Source: Mesostigma viride
Taxonomy: Eukaryota; Streptophyta; Mesostigmatophyceae; Mesostigmatales; Mesostigmataceae
Assembly: GCA_009746045.1 (NCBI GenBank)
Contig: RPFO01000783.1
Location: 1 to 36,761 of the forward strand
Direction: 5' to 3'
Length of the DNA: 36,761 nt
The notes beneath the pieces were generated by a model that had not been told where the DNA came from, ran no database searches, and worked only from the letters and a program-made list of their open reading frames with translations. Positions 33,627 to 36,761 of this stretch are shown here, piece by piece. The position numbers and the translations under genes were made by a program. The first letter of the stretch is position 1, and every line of letters starts with the position of its first letter.

Positions 33627-36244
33627 ACTGCCAACACTCGCTTTCCACATAGTCCAGATGCTTTGGTCACACACACCTCGCCAACTGGCACTGAACGCTG
33701 CATTGACTATGTTGTAATGCGCAAGCGTCATCAAGGATCTGTACTAGCTGCTCGCTCGCATGTGATCCCCCTGGTGCGCTCCGATCATCGCATCGTCACC
33801 GCCCGCATCCGCCTGCGATTCCCCTCGCCCTTTCGTAAGCACGTGGCACCACCTGATTTGCGCACACTTCAGTTGCTCGAGAAATCTGACGACGCTCTGG
33901 AGGACTTCCCTGAAAAACGCGCCCACAAGCGCGCCGCAGAGGCGTTCGTCGACGCGTTGGACATCCCGGCCAGCCACGCCCAGCTGTTCGCTGCCGGCCC
34001 GGCATCGGCCCTTCGGCACCTCGCTGACAAGCTGCCCGCGGCCGGGGCCCTACTGCCCCCCGCCGCCCGCCCCGCTTCACCAGCCTGCACCGGCTCCCCG
34101 CCGTCATCCAGGCCCGGCAAGCCCTGCGCGACAACAGCGACCCCGCCCGCTACGCCCGCCTCAAAGCCGATTACCACTCGGCCATCCGGCAGGCGACCAA
34201 GGAGCAGGAGGACCTTCATGTCCGCGAGTACTTCGCCCACCTCAAGGACCAGCACGGCAAGTACGCCTGGACCCGCCTGCGTCACGCCCAACGGCCCGCC
34301 GGCGGCGCGCAGCCGGCGCCGCGGACGCTCTCTGGCTCACCGCAGCAGCAGCTCGACCAGTGGTATTCCTCCCAGTCCCGGCTGCTCGGCGCCCCCCCGC
34401 CGCCTCCGCCGCTTGGCCCTCTGGCGGCCGCACGCCTGGCAGTAGCACCTGCGGACGTCCCTGCGCCGCCCACGCCGCCCGCCGCTGAGCAGGACTACAC
34501 GTACCCAGCCCTGACGGAACCCCTGGCCGACCCCAACGAGCTACCGCCGTTCACCGAGCTCGAGCTGAGCACCGCCGCCAAGCAACTCCGCTTCTATGCC
34601 GCCGTTGGACCTGACCAGCTCCCAGCCCCGGTGATTAAGCTGACGGCGCTCACGGGGTTCCTGCTTGACGTCTGCAACCGGATCCTGCTTGCCGACGCGC
34701 CGCCGATTCCTGAGTGGCAGCACAGCTACCGTATTATGCTGTACAAAAACAAAGGTTCCCCTGACGACCCCGCCAACTACAGAGGAGTGTGCATCCAGAG
34801 CGCCGCACTTAAGTTGTTCATGCGCATGATCCTCAACCGCCTTCGTTCTGCTCTCGACTGTCACCTTGGGGAAAGTCAAATGGGCTTCCGTCCTGGGCGC
34901 AACACCGTCATGGCCATCTTCGTCGCGCGTCGCCTCTTCGAGGAAATCGCTCTCCTGCAACCTGGTGAGTTTCCCGCAATCTTGATCTTCGTCGACTTCA
35001 TCAAGGCTTTTGATTCTGTCCTCTGGGACGCTCTATGGGCTGTACTTGCTCGCGCTCGCGTCCCCACTCCCCTGATTACCGTCATCCGCACGCTGTATGA
35101 GGGGTCGACCACTTCGGTGCGCACTCAACACGGCATTACCCCACCATGCCCACTGCAGACCGGCGTCTGGCAGGGTTGCGTCCTGTCGCCGTACCTGTTT
35201 ATTATTCTAGTGGATTATGTTATGCGCCAGGCACGTGCTCGCTTTGCTAGCATTGCAGGCCGTGCCCCTGGCCTAGCGATCACGAACGAGCTTGGGGAAG
35301 GGGGGCCGACTAACAAGCAGAATTTACTAGCTGACCTCATTTATGCCGACGACATCACGCTCATCGAGAAGCCGGAGTCTGCCCAACTTTGGCTGGACTG
35401 CCTGGCGCTCGAGGCTCGGGCGGTTGGTCTAGAAATCAGCCCCAAAACGGAGGCCCTGGCCCTCGGCATGGCAGGGCCCCCACCCACACTCCGCCTCTTA
35501 GACGATGCGGAGGTCAACTACCCTCCTTCAGGCCGCTTCAAGCTGCTCGGCAGTTGGCTTCCCGACTGCGAGGACGACATGACGACACGGATCGGCATGG
35601 CGTGGGCGCACCTCCATGACCACCGCCGCTGGTGGAGCAACCCCGCCCTACCCCGGATCGTCAAGCGTGACCTCTTCAAGGTCGTCATTCTGACGATCCT
35701 GACCTACGGCGCCAAGACGTGGGCACTGACGCAGGAGCTGGAGCAACGACTCGACGGCGCCGTCACCAAGATGCTGCGCCAGGCCCTTAACATCCCCTTT
35801 GGTTTGCACATTAGTAATGAGGATTTGTACGCTGATTTGCCCTATGTTTCCCACATTATTAGGCACAGGCGCCTGGGCCTAGCCGGGCACCTGGCCCGCA
35901 CAGATCAGGTAGATACATCAGATAGACTAGCTGGCACCAAGCCCGCCCAGCCTGGGCGATATGTCCTCACCTGGCGTGCCCCCGGCCGCGCGCGGCAGGG
36001 CCGCCACCCGTGGACTTTTCGTGATAGACTCGGCATGGACATGTGCTACACTAGACGTGACGGGCTCACCCCCGGGCAGCCTCCTGGTTTGTCTGTAATA
36101 TGGAGGCAGATGGTGCGCAAGGATAGATGGCAAGTAGTGATGAAGGAGACCACCCCCAAGCCTGTGGGGGCTCCGCGTGTGACCAAGTATGGCATTCATA
36201 GCGATTCGGGCCGCGGTGCCCACACCCCTGTAACTAGGACCTAG
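33627..36244 (+). mobile_element. Non-LTR (LINE) retrotransposon, 5'-truncated, one frame break
   Basis: First part (to about 34060) is the end of an endonuclease/exonuclease/phosphatase domain ('ERCIDYVVMR', 'VIPLVRSDHRIV', the D-H pair being the domain's last catalytic motif). The frame changes in the GC-rich stretch near 34070 and continues through a linker ('RYARLKADYHSAIRQATKEQ') into the reverse transcriptase: 'NYRGVCIQSAALKLF', 'MGFRPGRNTVMAIF', 'ILIFVDFIKAFDSV' (first catalytic Asp), 'QTGVWQGCVLSPYLF' and 'LIYADDITLI' (catalytic YADD). The C-terminal tail has 'HRRLGLAGHLAR' typical of protist LINEs. RT residues are intact. The missing 5' part and frame break make it probably inactive. 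Confidence 0.88.
36010..36036 (+). repeat. 27-bp sequence repeated inverted at 36339-36365
   Basis: Bases from GTGGACTTTTCGTGATAG on, within the LINE reading frame, recur as an exact reverse complement 300 bp downstream, just past a TTAATTAA tract. Exact over 27 bases and not beyond. Confidence 0.8.
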
Positions 36245-36299
36245 ATAGCTTATACCATCCATTCCATCCCATGTTCCCCTCCCACTGAGGACTTATGCT

Positions 36300-36318
36300 C
36301 ACGTGACGCAGTCACGTG
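36300..36318. repeat. Perfect hairpin CACGTGAC-GCA-GTCACGTG
   Basis: 8-bp stem with 3-nt loop after the LINE, possibly part of its 3' untranslated region. Confidence 0.5.
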
Positions 36319-36321
36319 TCT

Positions 36322-36761
36322 ATTAATTAATTAATTAATGCCGAGTCTATCACGAAAAGTCCACTTGCATGAAGACAAGTCACTAGAAACTGAGTGGATA
36401 ATGAAGCATGAGGTATGACTAATTGATTAATTGATTAACGTGAGTATATTAATTAATGAATATATAAGTAAGCAAGTAATTAATTAGTGTATGATCGAAG
36501 TAATGAATGTACATACACGTACTACACGTAATTTATGAATGCATGTCACGTAGACTGCGTCACGGGTATGGAAAGGGGATGGGGCTACAGTTTGAGTGGA
36601 TATAACTCACAAAATTATTGGGACAACACAACCTGCTCTATTTTGATTAATTAATTAAACTTGATCGACATAACCGCATCAATCACGCATTAAATTAAAT
36701 TATAACATGACTCCGTTGTGAGATCGTGTATTCTGATCATCATGTAGCACCTATTCCTTGC
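36322..36761. other. AT-rich DNA with TTAATTAA tracts
   Basis: TTAATTAATTAATTAAT at about 36322-36339, with further TTAATTAA-like runs at 36420, 36450, 36478 and 36645. It may include the LINE 3' tail and then host sequence. No gene seen. Confidence 0.5.

Overview
The window reads as nuclear DNA of a eukaryotic microbe, most likely an alga or similar protist, carrying a GC-rich block of giant-virus-type genes (about 8.84-30.4 kb, possibly to 32.3 kb) between repeat- and transposon-rich host DNA. The host side is shown by satellite-like tandem repeats, long hexanucleotide tracts, two large near-perfect inverted repeats and a non-LTR (LINE) retrotransposon at the right end. The viral side is shown by tight packing on both strands, many small membrane proteins, a protein that I recognise as a conserved nucleocytoplasmic large DNA virus (NCLDV) family, a D6/D11-like SF2 helicase, a capping-enzyme-like fragment, and a cobalamin-dependent (class II) ribonucleotide reductase. 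No major capsid protein, family B polymerase or packaging ATPase is visible, so this is only part of a viral genome. I cannot separate an NCLDV from another large nuclear DNA virus lineage from this window alone.

Layout: 1-0.6 kb unassigned with a hairpin; 0.6-8.88 kb a segment bounded by a 27-bp inverted repeat (26/27 identical) and holding a ~170-bp satellite, two or three host or transposon genes on the minus strand, a 296-bp-arm palindrome and hexanucleotide arrays; 8.84-16.1 kb a capping-like fragment, an NCLDV-conserved protein, small membrane proteins and the reductase; 16.1-23.6 kb putative virion and membrane proteins, the helicase, a basic protein, a jelly-roll-like protein and a repeat protein; 23.6-30.4 kb a possible replication protein, small proteins, an ADP-ribosyltransferase-like protein, tandem repeats, an F-box-like protein and a zinc-motif protein; 30.4-32.3 kb a GC-rich repeat region and a coiled-coil protein; 32.67-33.63 kb a palindromic element; 33.6-36.3 kb a LINE; then AT-rich DNA.

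The main observation is the reductase. Its coding sequence is in four exons (11171-11544, 12238-12523, 13448-13842, 15133-16111) that join in frame across three GT...AG introns of 693, 924 and 1290 nt to give 677 residues with all expected catalytic cysteines. Each intron is almost filled by two other genes (six in total), several with their own start-proximal TATA-like motif. In introns 1 and 3 the antisense gene's promoter-like A-tract is the same DNA as the polypyrimidine tract of the reductase 3' splice site. This looks like a virus using spliceosomal introns as housing for nested genes.

About nine genes contain frame breaks, most of them at runs of six or more G or C. That pattern fits homopolymer indels in the sequence data at least as well as genuine decay, so I describe these genes as single genes with a break.
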